Origin: Oscillospiraceae bacterium
Lineage (GTDB): Bacteria; Bacillota; Clostridia; Oscillospirales; Oscillospiraceae
Direction of reading: 5' to 3'
NCBI GenBank assembly: GCA_017416325.1
Contig: JAFQCV010000026.1
Location: 1-36,460, forward strand
Length of the DNA: 36,460 nucleotides
Below the pieces are notes generated by a model. That model searched no databases. It was not told the DNA's origin and was given only the letters and a program-made list of their open reading frames with translations. Positions 22,162 to 29,334 of this stretch are shown one piece after another (the stretch's first letter is position 1; every line of letters begins with the position of its first letter). Both the position numbers and the translations under genes were made by a program.

Positions 22162-23541
22162 TCAAATTTGGGGCAGGGATGCTGCTGCCACAGATTGGCC
22201 GACACGGCGCATCTTCTCGTCAGGCAAGGTGACCTTGCACTTAGCATACAGCTCGGGATACTCCTCTGCCAGGATCTCGTTGCAGACCCGCAGGATAGTA
22301 TCGCCACCCTTGCCGGACATAACTCGACCCAGCAGCATCATATAGTCCAGATCATAAAACTGAGAGTACAAAACGGCGGTATACGCCAGATATGCGCCAA
22401 TGGTCTCAAAGACGGCAACAGCACGCTGGTCATCTTCTTCCATCAAGCCTTGGACGAACTTCAATTTCTGAGCCAGGCTCAGATCCTCGGGAATCTGGAT
22501 ACCTGCCCAGGGAGCCAGCTTAATAACAGCATCCTGAGAGAAGTACTTACAACCAACACCGTAGTCAGTAGACCACTCATCCTGCATAGCGCCTTCCTGC
22601 AGGTCAACGGGAGCAAAGGCCAGCTCGTTGATCCAGCCCAGAACATTCTGATCTTTATCAACATAGCCCACAGCCTCGGAAGTACCCATAGCCAGTCCCA
22701 TCAGGTTTCCCTTGCCCAGGCCGATGGCACCTGCCAGTGCGGAAACATCACCGTCATTGGCAACCAAGATGGGGACGTTGGGGTCAATTTCCGCAGCCGC
22801 ACGGTCAAATACAGTCTTCACAAAGCCCCATTTACTGCGAGGAACCTTGTAGAAAATACTGGAAACCATAGGTGCATTGCCAATAAATACACCTGCGGAG
22901 GAGACACCGATAGCATCCACTCTGGGCATCTTGGAAGCAGCAGTACGGAAAGCGGTCAGAATTTCCCGGTATTGGTAGTTGGGATCCTCATTCAGCTTAG
23001 GGAACCACAAAACTTCCTCAGAATAGACACATTCGCCATCGATCACAGCGGAAACCTTACGGTCCGAGCCGCCTGCATCAAAGCCGATACGGCAGCCGTC
23101 CATGTTGCCGCCCATAGACTGCGCAACCTCATTGGCAGCCGGACACTGCTCCAAAGGAAGATCGATCACTTCCAGTTCTTGCTCGTATACCTGATGGAAG
23201 AACATAAAGTCAAACTTCCGTTCACCGTCGGGCGTATAAGCCTTCTGCAGGCGCTGCGCCAGTTCGCTGCAGCCGCAGATAGATACACGGAAACCGCCAA
23301 TAGACCACAGCAGAAACTTCACATAGCGCTCCACATAACGGTAATCTGCATCAGCCATCTCGGGAGTGCCGTGGATAAAGGTCTTATGGACAGAAACACG
23401 GCCCTTGTCACGCTCAACAGCAATGGCAATGGGCTGCTTTGCGTTTTTCAGGTATGCTGCACGCCAAACACCAAAGGGGATGAAAGAGGGGTCGAGCTTA
23501 GGGGCATGCTTCATCTGATACTCAATTCCTAAATACTGCAT
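22162..23541 (-). CDS. Sugar kinase-like protein of the ASKHA (ROK/hexokinase) fold, next to galE
   Basis: A 459-residue protein. Residues about 150-430 carry the ATPase core of ROK/hexokinase-type kinases: phosphate-1 loop RIGFDAGGSDRK (151-162), VDAIGVSSAGVFIGN (208-222), and VANDGDVSALAGAIGLG (260-276) with the probable catalytic Asp263. A second loop, GLAMGTSEAVGYVD, follows at 282-295. The ROK zinc motif (CxCGxxGCxE) is missing, and an extra 150-residue N-terminal part of unknown fold is present. Location 20 bases after galE suggests phosphorylation of galactose, glucose or a derived sugar. Classical galK (GHMP family) and galT are not seen in the window. The start ATG 23541 follows GAGAGGAAA. 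Alternatively it could be a glucokinase or a regulatory pseudokinase. Confidence 0.75.
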   Translation of the reverse strand: MQYLGIEYQMKHAPKLDPSFIPFGVWRAAYLKNAKQPIAIAVERDKGRVSVHKTFIHGTPEMADADYRYVERYVKFLLWSIGGFRVSICGCSELAQRLQKAYTPDGERKFDFMFFHQVYEQELEVIDLPLEQCPAANEVAQSMGGNMDGCRIGFDAGGSDRKVSAVIDGECVYSEEVLWFPKLNEDPNYQYREILTAFRTAASKMPRVDAIGVSSAGVFIGNAPMVSSIFYKVPRSKWGFVKTVFDRAAAEIDPNVPILVANDGDVSALAGAIGLGKGNLMGLAMGTSEAVGYVDKDQNVLGWINELAFAPVDLQEGAMQDEWSTDYGVGCKYFSQDAVIKLAPWAGIQIPEDLSLAQKLKFVQGLMEEDDQRAVAVFETIGAYLAYTAVLYSQFYDLDYMMLLGRVMSGKGGDTILRVCNEILAEEYPELYAKCKVTLPDEKMRRVGQSVAAASLPQI

Positions 23542-23561
23542 TTGCGTTTCCTCTCTTTTCG

Positions 23562-24578
23562 TTATTTGTCATAGCCGTTGGGATTCTTGCTCTGCCAGTT
23601 CCAAGTATCCCGGCACATATCCGTTTGATCCTTAGAAGCCTTCCAGCCCAGTACTTCTGTACTCTTGGAAGGATCTGCATAGCAGGTAGCCAGGTCGCCG
23701 GGACGGCGGGGCGCGATTTCATAGGGCACAGGAATACCGTTGGCAGTTTCAAACGCCTTAACCATGTCCAGTACGGAGTAGCCGGTGCCGGTACCCAGAT
23801 TGAATACGCTCTCCCCCTTGTTTTTCATCAGGTGGGAGATCGCAGCCACATGACCCTTTGCCAGGTCGACAACATGGATGTAGTCACGGACGCCGGTACC
23901 GTCGTGGGTATCATAGTCGTTGCCGAACACATTCAGATGGTGGCGCTTGCCGATAGCAGTCTGGGAAATAAAGGGCATCAGGTTGTTGGGGATGCCGTTG
24001 GGGTGCTCACCGATGAGTCCGCTGGCATGAGCGCCCACGGGATTGAAGTAGCGGAGCAATACAACAGACCATTCCGGATCAGCAACGGTCAGATCCCGGA
24101 GTATCTGCTCGCCCATGTATTTTGTCCAGCCATAGGGGTTGGTACAGTTTCCGGTCTTGGAAGTCTCGCGCAGAGGCATTTCGTTGTCGCCGGAGTAAAC
24201 AGTTGCGGAGGAGGAGAAGACGATCCTCTTGACACCGCGCTTGCCCATCACACGGCACAGGGTCATGGTAGAGCACAGGTTGTTTTCGTAGTATTCCAAA
24301 GGCTTGGCAACGGACTCACCGACTGCCTTCAGGCCCGCGAAGTGAATCACACATGCAATGTCATGCTCAGAGAAGATTTTATTAAGCAGATTTTCATCCC
24401 GGACATCACCTTCGTAGAATGGCACGTCTTTGCCGGTAATCGTCTTCACACGGTTCAGGCTCTCGGAATTGGAGTTGCACAGATTGTCGATAACAACAGG
24501 CTCATGGCCAGCTTCAATCAGTTCCACACAGGTGTGGCTGCCAATGTAACCGGTGCCGCCGGTAACTAAAACTCTCAT
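23562..24578 (-). CDS. galE: UDP-glucose 4-epimerase GalE
   Basis: A 338-residue extended short-chain dehydrogenase that interconverts UDP-glucose and UDP-galactose through bound NAD. The [11 protein letters not shown] loop begins the protein (TGGTGYIG at 6-13); SSSATVY (122-128) holds the catalytic Ser, and [13 protein letters not shown] (148-160) the Tyr149/Lys153 pair. [22 protein letters not shown] and [10 protein letters not shown] are typical GalE stretches, and the length equals that of the E. coli enzyme. It works in galactose use and in making UDP-galactose for cell-surface sugars. AAAGGAG stands before the ATG. It is first of a unit with the sugar kinase. The long 5' leader (from about 24850) includes a decayed gene fragment. 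Confidence 0.96.
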   Translation of the reverse strand: MRVLVTGGTGYIGSHTCVELIEAGHEPVVIDNLCNSNSESLNRVKTITGKDVPFYEGDVRDENLLNKIFSEHDIACVIHFAGLKAVGESVAKPLEYYENNLCSTMTLCRVMGKRGVKRIVFSSSATVYSGDNEMPLRETSKTGNCTNPYGWTKYMGEQILRDLTVADPEWSVVLLRYFNPVGAHASGLIGEHPNGIPNNLMPFISQTAIGKRHHLNVFGNDYDTHDGTGVRDYIHVVDLAKGHVAAISHLMKNKGESVFNLGTGTGYSVLDMVKAFETANGIPVPYEIAPRRPGDLATCYADPSKSTEVLGWKASKDQTDMCRDTWNWQSKNPNGYDK

Positions 24579-24818
24579 TTTGCGATCTCCTTTACATTTT
24601 TATGCATCGTGTCCCACTGCGCTTCCCTATCCGCAAACAGCTTGAACTGGGTGCGGCAGCGATCCAGGTTCTGCTAAAGCGCCATACATATTTCTTCTGC
24701 TTCTTTCTTGCTGGATAACCATATAACTTTAACGTTATATCTATCAAAAATATTTCTTTGAAAGAACATTTGCCAAATACGCTTTCCCGGAGCCACTACA
24801 CCCAATGATATGTATTTT
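24575..24818 (-). pseudogene. Decayed remnants: P-loop kinase-like N-terminus and an unidentified C-terminus
   Basis: On the minus strand, from 24818, a 24-codon stretch reads KIHIIGCSGSGKAYLANVLS and then meets TGA (24744-24746). This is the start of an adenylate-kinase-like P-loop protein, with GxxGxGK intact but Ala in place of the usual Ser/Thr. No Met precedes it: TAG comes just upstream. In another frame (+1), IWLSSKKEAEEICMAL, a TAG, then QNLDRCRTQFKLFADREAQW run to a TGA (24575-24577) that overlaps the galE ATG. So there are stops, a frameshift and a large loss (normal relatives are about 170 residues). The two pieces may come from one gene or from two. It is transcribed only as the galE leader. 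Confidence 0.5.
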
Positions 24819-24857
24819 CTAAGTTAGTATCCTCGCGAATTCTTATTTATCGGACGA

Positions 24858-24886
24858 ATTATACCACAAAATTTGCCGTTTTTCAA
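24858..24886 (-). promoter_or_regulatory. Sigma-A promoter reading towards galE
   Basis: Minus strand TTGAAA (24881-24886), 17 bases, TATAAT (24858-24863). The transcript would begin near 24850 and have a leader of about 270 bases before galE, containing the gene remnants. Confidence 0.78.
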
Positions 24887-24917
24887 TGATGTATTGATTG
24901 TGCGATATAATATAATG

Positions 24918-25015
24918 TCCGTCTCTGCCTATGCCCGAGCATATAGCAACCACCGAAGGTGGTATTATCATACCGAAGCTATATCACCCGTTCCGGCAGG
25001 AACGGATATCCTTGT
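24918..25015. other. Hairpin-rich non-coding block, strand uncertain
   Basis: About 100 bases between the galE promoter and the tRNA-Val terminator hold three stems: ATATAGC (24941-24947) with GCTATAT (24978-24984), enclosing ACCACC-GAA-GGTGGT (24949-24963), and then CCGTTCC-GGCA-GGAACGG (24988-25005). A rightward TATAAT (24906-24911) with a weak -35 (TTCAAT, 18-base spacer) precedes it, and the bidirectional hairpin at 25016-25055 would end it. That is the layout of a small structured RNA, but it could equally be a dispersed palindromic repeat. An open frame crosses the block but ends in the tRNA, and I do not regard it as coding. Confidence 0.4.
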
Positions 25016-25055
25016 AAAAAAACCGCTTTTGTCCGGTAGACAAAAGCGGTTTTTT
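25016..25055 (-). terminator. Terminator of tRNA-Val (bidirectional)
   Basis: A perfect 17-bp stem (25017-25033 with 25039-25055, core CCGCTTTTGTC), 5-base loop and A/T runs on both sides. It starts 3 bases after the tRNA CCA end. Confidence 0.9.
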
Positions 25056-25058
25056 ACA

Positions 25059-25135
25059 TGGTGGACGATATAGGACTCGAACCTATGACCTTCCGCACGT
25101 CAAGCGGATGCTCTAGCCAGCTGAGCTAATCGTCC
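25059..25135 (-). tRNA. tRNA-Val(GAC)
   Basis: The minus strand gives a regular 77-base tRNA with encoded CCA: acceptor GGACGAT/ATCGTCC, D-arm AGCTCAGCTGGCTAGAGC, and anticodon arm with loop TTGACGT, hence anticodon GAC (Val, GUC/GUU). The T-arm ATAGG-TTCGAGT-CCTAT is complete. Confidence 0.96.
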
Positions 25136-25148
25136 AAACGCAAGATGC

Positions 25149-25177
25149 ATTATACCGCCAGTAGTCTGATTTGTCAA
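25149..25177 (-). promoter_or_regulatory. Consensus sigma-A promoter for tRNA-Val
   Basis: Minus strand TTGACA (25172-25177), 17 bases, TATAAT (25149-25154): a perfect consensus, as for the tRNA-Leu gene. Confidence 0.92.
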
Positions 25178-25203
25178 GAGGTTTTTCGTGTTTTTTCCAA
25201 AAT

Positions 25204-25560
25204 TTATCCCACAACACCGTCTACCGTATCGCTTCCTGTAAACTTGATCACCAGCCGATTGGGCAGACATACGATCTGCGCGCCGCTGTCGCAGAATCCC
25301 CGGTGCATACAGTAGTGATCCGGACAGTCCGCCTCCGTCACACCGATCTTACCGCCGGAAACGGTGATCACATTGGTCCCGTGCTCTCCTTCAACCGTAA
25401 AGGTCTGATCTGTCTGCAAAGAAACCCGTTTCACCAAAGCTCCATCGGACCAAACCTCTGCAAACCTCGCAGCCTCTCCGGGCCAAAACAGCCACAAACT
25501 CAAAGCACCGCAGGCGATGATCGCCACAGTAAAAAGCAGGATCCAAGTTTTACTTTTCAC
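25204..25560 (-). CDS. NusG domain II-containing membrane-anchored protein
   Basis: A 118-residue protein with one N-terminal hydrophobic segment (about 6-27, a signal anchor) and an extracellular domain of the NusG_II type (Pfam PF07009). The hallmark EADCPDHYCMHRGFC (about 76-90) with paired Cys, and the ending IVCLPNRLVIKF, are clear. The function is unknown; in many Firmicutes this gene sits beside ApbE-type flavin transferases or a Gx transporter, suggesting a role at the cell surface in redox or isoprenoid matters. Here it stands alone between tRNA-Val and the ribosomal gene rplU. Start GTG 25560 is preceded by GGAGG at 9 bases. Confidence 0.88.
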   Translation of the reverse strand: MKSKTWILLFTVAIIACGALSLWLFWPGEAARFAEVWSDGALVKRVSLQTDQTFTVEGEHGTNVITVSGGKIGVTEADCPDHYCMHRGFCDSGAQIVCLPNRLVIKFTGSDTVDGVVG

Positions 25561-25623
25561 TCCGAATCGCCTCCGCCTTCCCCTTTAAAAACTATTTTTG
25601 TCTTCTTTCCTATTATATCCGAG

Positions 25624-25652
25624 AGTATAGCAAAATTCCGTAGAAATAGCAA
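25624..25652 (-). promoter_or_regulatory. Sigma-A promoter for the NusG_II gene
   Basis: Minus strand TTGCTA (25647-25652), 17 bases, TATACT (25624-25629), divergent from the rplU promoter. Confidence 0.55.
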
Positions 25653-25672
25653 GAAAAAGTTACAAAAACTCC

Positions 25673-25701
25673 TTGACTTTTATTTTTATACATGATAAAA
25701 T
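25673..25701 (+). promoter_or_regulatory. Sigma-A promoter of rplU-prp-rpmA
   Basis: TTGACT (25673-25678), 17 bases, TAAAAT (25696-25701). Confidence 0.78.
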
Positions 25702-25706
25702 AGGCG

Positions 25707-25786
25707 AGCCGCATTGAATGGGCTTAAGTTGGTGCGCGTTCACCACGCCTTTAGAGCGAGACTACACAATAAAAGTAGGTGAAAAC
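25707..25786 (+). promoter_or_regulatory. Structured rplU leader, candidate L21 leader RNA
   Basis: The 80 bases before rplU can fold: AGCC (25707-25710) with GGCT (25721-25724), and GGTG (25731-25734) with CACC (25741-25744). An outer pairing AGGCG (25702-25706) with CGCCT (25746-25750) would make a three-way junction, if transcription starts that early. Firmicutes rplU genes often carry an autoregulatory L21 leader to which L21 binds; the position and size fit, but I cannot score it against the family model. Confidence 0.45.
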
Positions 25787-26098
25787 ATGAAAGCAGTTAT
25801 CGTTACCGGTGGTAAGCAGTACACCGTTGCTGAGGGTGATGTTCTCTTCATTGAGAAGCTGAACGCCGAAGCAGAAGAAACCGTCAAGTTTGACCAGGTT
25901 CTGGCTGTGCTGGACGGCGAAAACTCCAAGATCGGCGCTCCCGTTGTAGAAGGCGCTGCTGTTGAAGCTAAGGTCGTTAAGAACGGCAAGGGCAAGAAGA
26001 TCCACGTTCTGCGTTACAAGGCAAAGAAGGGCGAGAAGAAGAAGATCGGCCATCGTCAGCCTTACACCAAGGTGGAGATCACCAAGATCGCTCTGTAA
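25787..26098 (+). CDS. rplU: 50S ribosomal protein bL21
   Basis: A 103-residue ribosomal protein bL21, binding 23S rRNA in the large subunit. [18 protein letters not shown] is the family start, and [26 protein letters not shown] is the conserved C-terminal basic region. I start it at 25787, 8 bases after AGGTG, ignoring an upstream in-frame codon (25718) that lies in the leader. Highly biased codons. First gene of the classic Firmicutes order rplU, prp, rpmA. Confidence 0.98.
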   Translation: MKAVIVTGGKQYTVAEGDVLFIEKLNAEAEETVKFDQVLAVLDGENSKIGAPVVEGAAVEAKVVKNGKGKKIHVLRYKAKKGEKKKIGHRQPYTKVEITKIAL

Positions 26099-26104
26099 TT
26101 GACT

Positions 26105-26428
26105 ATGACAAGATGCGAATTTTATACCGAGGAAGACCGGATCACCGGTTTTAGTATCTCGGGCCACAGCGGCTATGACGAAAACGGACAAGATATTGTC
26201 TGTGCAGCTATCACCGCCGTTGTCACCATGGCTGAAGCCACCATCAACGATGTCTGTGGCGCTAAGGCCAAGGTTCGGGTCAAGGAAGAAGACGCACGCG
26301 TCACCCTGACCCTCCCCACATCCTGCGATGAAGAAGAAAGTGTCCAAGCTGTGCTTGCCGGCATGCTCCTTACTCTTTGCAGTCTGCGGGACGATTATCC
26401 TGATTATATCGAAGTTTTGGAGGTGTAA
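26105..26428 (+). CDS. prp: Ribosomal-processing cysteine protease Prp
   Basis: A 107-residue cysteine protease (YsxB family) that cuts the N-terminal extension from ribosomal protein bL27 before ribosome assembly; this is known in Staphylococcus aureus and related Firmicutes. The catalytic His lies in [17 protein letters not shown], the catalytic Cys is the last residue of that stretch (DIVCAAITA), and the rest matches the small alpha/beta fold. The likely start is ATG 26105, 6 bases after the rplU stop; a TTG at 26099 is the alternative. No clear ribosome site is present, so it is probably translated by coupling to rplU. The substrate bL27 is encoded next, with the matching cleavage site. 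Confidence 0.93.
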   Translation: MTRCEFYTEEDRITGFSISGHSGYDENGQDIVCAAITAVVTMAEATINDVCGAKAKVRVKEEDARVTLTLPTSCDEEESVQAVLAGMLLTLCSLRDDYPDYIEVLEV

Positions 26429-26432
26429 CACC

Positions 26433-26714
26433 ATGCTGAAGATTGGTATTCAGTTCTTCGCTCACCACAAGGGCGGCGGTTCCACCAAGAACGGCCGTGA
26501 TTCCGAGTCCAAGCGTCTGGGTGCTAAGCGCGCTGACGGTCAGTTCGTTCTGGCTGGCAACATTCTGGTTCGCCAGAGAGGCACTCACATCCATCCCGGT
26601 GTCAACGTTGGCATCGGTAAGGACGATACCCTGTTTGCTCTGGTTGACGGCACCGTCAAGTTTGAGCGCAAGGGCAAGGACCGCCGGCAGTGCTCCGTGT
26701 ACGCCGAGCAGTAA
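26433..26714 (+). CDS. rpmA: 50S ribosomal protein bL27 with Prp-cleavable N-terminus
   Basis: A 93-residue bL27, which sits at the peptidyl-transferase centre of the large subunit. The first nine residues MLKIGIQFF precede [15 protein letters not shown]; the body begins at AHHKGGG, as in Firmicutes whose bL27 is cut after the FF by Prp. The following [29 protein letters not shown] pattern is the family core. Start 26433 follows GGAGG at 9 bases; an upstream in-frame codon at 26328 would run through prp and is rejected. Third gene of the rplU operon, with a terminator after it. Confidence 0.98.
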   Translation: MLKIGIQFFAHHKGGGSTKNGRDSESKRLGAKRADGQFVLAGNILVRQRGTHIHPGVNVGIGKDDTLFALVDGTVKFERKGKDRRQCSVYAEQ

Positions 26715-26730
26715 TCGCGTATAGAAGCGA

Positions 26731-26770
26731 AGGGCTGTTGCAAACTAATGCTTGCAACAGCCCTTTTTCT
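26731..26770 (+). terminator. Terminator between rpmA and obgE
   Basis: A perfect 13-bp stem (26731-26743 with 26752-26764, core GGGCTGTTGCAA), 8-base loop and TTTTTCT tail. No separate strong promoter for obgE is seen, so some read-through probably supplies obgE. Confidence 0.85.
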
Positions 26771-26786
26771 CTAAGGAGGTATTCTT

Positions 26787-28067
26787 ATGGAGATGTTTGT
26801 AGATAAAGTCCGCATTACCGTCTGCGGCGGCAGAGGCGGTGACGGCGCGGTGGCTTTCCACCGGGAAAAATACGTAGCTTCCGGCGGTCCTGATGGCGGC
26901 GACGGTGGCCACGGCGGCAGCGTCATTCTCCGGGTCAATGATAATATGTCCACTCTGCTGGACTTCCGCTATAAGCGCAAATACGCCGCCCAGGCCGGTG
27001 TCAACGGTATGGGCCGGAAAATGGCAGGCAAGCGGGGCGAGCCCCTGATCATTCAAGTCCCCCGGGGCACTGTCGTCCGGGATGCCGAGACCGGACAGAT
27101 CATTGTGGATATGTCCACCGGTGAAGACTATATTATCGCCAAGGGCGGCCGCGGCGGCTGGGGCAATGCCCACTACGCCACCCCCACCCGTCAAGTCCCC
27201 CGGTTTGCCAAAGCCGGCCTCAAGGGCGAGGAACGGGATATTGTGCTGGAACTGAAACTGCTGGCCGATGTGGGTCTGGTTGGCTTCCCCAACGTGGGTA
27301 AGTCCACCCTCCTTTCTGTCACTTCCAACGCCCGTCCCAAAATTGCCAACTACCACTTCACCACCCTGTTCCCCAATCTGGGCGTGATTTATGTAGAAGA
27401 AGGCGTTTCCTTTGTCATGGCGGATATCCCCGGCATCATCGAGGGCGCTGCCGAGGGATTGGGCCTTGGACACGATTTCCTGCGCCACATTGACCGATGC
27501 CGGCTGTTGGTTCATGTTATCGATGTTTCCGGCAGCGAGGGCCGGGACCCTGTGGAAGATTTTGACGCCATCTGCGCAGAGCTTGGCAATTACAGTGTCG
27601 ACTTAGGTGACCGTCCCATGATCGTCGCCGCCAATAAATGCGACCTGCTCCCCCCGGACAGCGACAACCTGCAGCGGCTTCGGGAGCATGTGGAAAAGGC
27701 TGGCTGTGAGCTCTATGAGATCAGCGCCGGCACGACCCAAGGCACCAGGAATCTGATGCGTGTGGTTGCCCAAAAGCTTCAGACACTGCCACCTGTCACT
27801 ATCTACGAGCCGGAGTATGTAGAGGTCATTGAAGCTCCTGCCGATCCGTCCGCTTTTGAGATCGAGCACTATGGCAGCACCTGGCTGATTACCGGCAGAT
27901 TCCTGGAAAGACTGGTGGAAAATATCAATTTTGACGATTATGAATCCCGTAACTATTTTGACCTCCAGCTGAGAAAGTGCGGACTTTTCACCCGTTTGGA
28001 GGAAATGGGCATCCAGGATGGGGATACTGTGGATATTTACGACCTGGAGTTCGAATATCAGCGATAA
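26787..28067 (+). CDS. obgE: GTPase ObgE/CgtA
   Basis: A 426-residue Obg GTPase, essential in most bacteria, which binds the 50S subunit during its assembly and links growth to (p)ppGpp and, in Bacillus, to sporulation. The glycine-rich Obg fold covers residues 1-158 (VRITVCGGRGGDGAVAFHREK, split here into its GGRGGDG core). The G domain follows, with GFPNVGKST (G1), DIPGIIEGAAEGLGLG (G3) and NKCD (G4). The C-terminal OCT domain (about 345-426) is present, as usual in Firmicutes. AAGGAGGT precedes the ATG. It follows rplU-prp-rpmA, the common arrangement. Confidence 0.97.
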   Translation: MEMFVDKVRITVCGGRGGDGAVAFHREKYVASGGPDGGDGGHGGSVILRVNDNMSTLLDFRYKRKYAAQAGVNGMGRKMAGKRGEPLIIQVPRGTVVRDAETGQIIVDMSTGEDYIIAKGGRGGWGNAHYATPTRQVPRFAKAGLKGEERDIVLELKLLADVGLVGFPNVGKSTLLSVTSNARPKIANYHFTTLFPNLGVIYVEEGVSFVMADIPGIIEGAAEGLGLGHDFLRHIDRCRLLVHVIDVSGSEGRDPVEDFDAICAELGNYSVDLGDRPMIVAANKCDLLPPDSDNLQRLREHVEKAGCELYEISAGTTQGTRNLMRVVAQKLQTLPPVTIYEPEYVEVIEAPADPSAFEIEHYGSTWLITGRFLERLVENINFDDYESRNYFDLQLRKCGLFTRLEEMGIQDGDTVDIYDLEFEYQR

Positions 28068-28072
28068 AGTAT

Positions 28073-28101
28073 TTGCCATTTTCAACTTTTTTATATATAA
28101 T
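28073..28101 (+). promoter_or_regulatory. Sigma-A promoter for the second AraC gene, overlapping the obgE terminator
   Basis: TTGCCA (28073-28078), 17 bases, TATAAT (28096-28101). Its -10 lies in the left arm of the obgE terminator hairpin, so transcripts from it begin inside that hairpin and escape termination. Confidence 0.6.
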
Positions 28102-28138
28102 GGTGGTGTCACCCTTGGTGGCACCACCATTCTTTTTT
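28099..28138 (+). terminator. Terminator after obgE
   Basis: A 14-bp stem with one G-T pair (28099-28112 with 28118-28131, core GGTGGTG), 5-base loop and CTTTTTT tail. Confidence 0.88.
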
Positions 28139-28151
28139 AGGACTGATTTTT

Positions 28152-29306
28152 ATGATCTGCAACCTGAATTCCTTAAGCTTCAAAGGGTTCGGCTCAGTGA
28201 CTCCCGAGCGAACTGCCGATACCGTTTTGGCAAAACTCCCCAAGCCGCAGGAGCTGAATATTCGTCGGACAGACGCGCCCATCTACCGTGCGGAAACAGA
28301 AACCTGGCTGCAAAGCCGGGGCGGTATGGTAACCCTTTCCGTATCCAAAGACGGTGACAATTTCCAGCATTATTATCTGGATAAGCTGGTCTGTGTCCAG
28401 CCCGGTATTTTCTACTGTCTCTCCCCTTTTCAGCAGGACAATGCGGCGGTACAGTTATTTACCGATGTCCTCCCTAACCAAACCGGCGAGTATCGCCCTG
28501 TGGATGACCTGCATCTGCCTCAGAATCTTAGGATCAACAGCCTTTATACCTTCTTTTATCACGAAAAAGAACTGGGCTTTGTATTCCCCGGAGAATCACA
28601 TGCTGTATTGGAGCTGACCTATGTAGACCAAGGCACGCTCCACTCCGTCGCAGACGGTGCTGACCTGCTGCTGCAGCAGGGAGATATGGTCATCTACGCC
28701 CCCAATCAATGGCATATGCAATACGCGGATATGGATGTTGCGCCCCGATATGTGACCGTCTCCTTTGATCTGGGAGGCGGCGACTTAACTCCCCTTTACG
28801 GGCGCAAGCTGCATCCCGATCAGCCCGCCATCTCACTTTTGCAGGCTATGCTGAAAGAACAGGCGTTTATGGACAGCTATTCTCCGGATATGATCATTTC
28901 CCTGCTGACCCAGCTTCTTTTGCGTCTGCTGCGCCAGAGCGACAGCACCCCTCAGAAGCTGAAAGCGTCCAACTCCCTCCACGCGGAAAATGAGATCATC
29001 CGGAAAGCCCAGCAGTATATCAGCGCCCACATCCGGGAAAAGCTTTCTGTACCGCTGGTTGCCCGCATGATAGACATCAGCCCCAGCTATATGACGGCGC
29101 TGTTTCATAAGCATCTGCAGATCTCCCCGGGTGAATACATCCGCCGCATCAAGCTTCAGGAAAGCAAGCAAATGATCCGGGAAAACGCCTTGAATTTCAC
29201 CGAGATCGCCGCGGCGCTGCAATATTCCACCGTGCATCACTTCTCCCGGCAATTTAAGGACAAGTTTGGCATTACTCCCTCGGAATATGCCAAATCGGTA
29301 CGATAA
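28152..29306 (+). CDS. AraC family transcriptional regulator (second in window)
   Basis: A 384-residue regulator. Residues about 140-230 form an AraC-type cupin sensor (HEKELGFVFPGESHAVLELTY, GDMVIYAPNQWHMQY), and 285-384 form the double helix-turn-helix with VARMIDISPSYMTALFHKHLQISPGEYIR and the AraC signature HFSRQFKDKFGITPSEYAK. The first 130 residues are not assigned. It would bind a small ligand, probably a sugar, and activate unknown targets; none lies next to it, since obgE and ymdB are housekeeping. ATG 28152 follows TAGGA. It is likely transcribed on its own and reads into ymdB, which starts 29 bases after its stop. Confidence 0.9.
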   Translation: MICNLNSLSFKGFGSVTPERTADTVLAKLPKPQELNIRRTDAPIYRAETETWLQSRGGMVTLSVSKDGDNFQHYYLDKLVCVQPGIFYCLSPFQQDNAAVQLFTDVLPNQTGEYRPVDDLHLPQNLRINSLYTFFYHEKELGFVFPGESHAVLELTYVDQGTLHSVADGADLLLQQGDMVIYAPNQWHMQYADMDVAPRYVTVSFDLGGGDLTPLYGRKLHPDQPAISLLQAMLKEQAFMDSYSPDMIISLLTQLLLRLLRQSDSTPQKLKASNSLHAENEIIRKAQQYISAHIREKLSVPLVARMIDISPSYMTALFHKHLQISPGEYIRRIKLQESKQMIRENALNFTEIAAALQYSTVHHFSRQFKDKFGITPSEYAKSVR

Positions 29307-29334
29307 CCAACACATTACGAAACTGAGGACAACT

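Noticed and set aside
24873-25073. 66-codon open frame across the hairpin block and the tRNA-Val terminator
   Set aside because: It has no ribosome site and ends inside the tRNA; stems explain the sequence better.
26328-26432. N-terminal extension of rpmA by 35 residues
   Set aside because: It would run through the 3' end of prp; the known Firmicutes start MLKxxxQFF with a good ribosome site lies at 26433.
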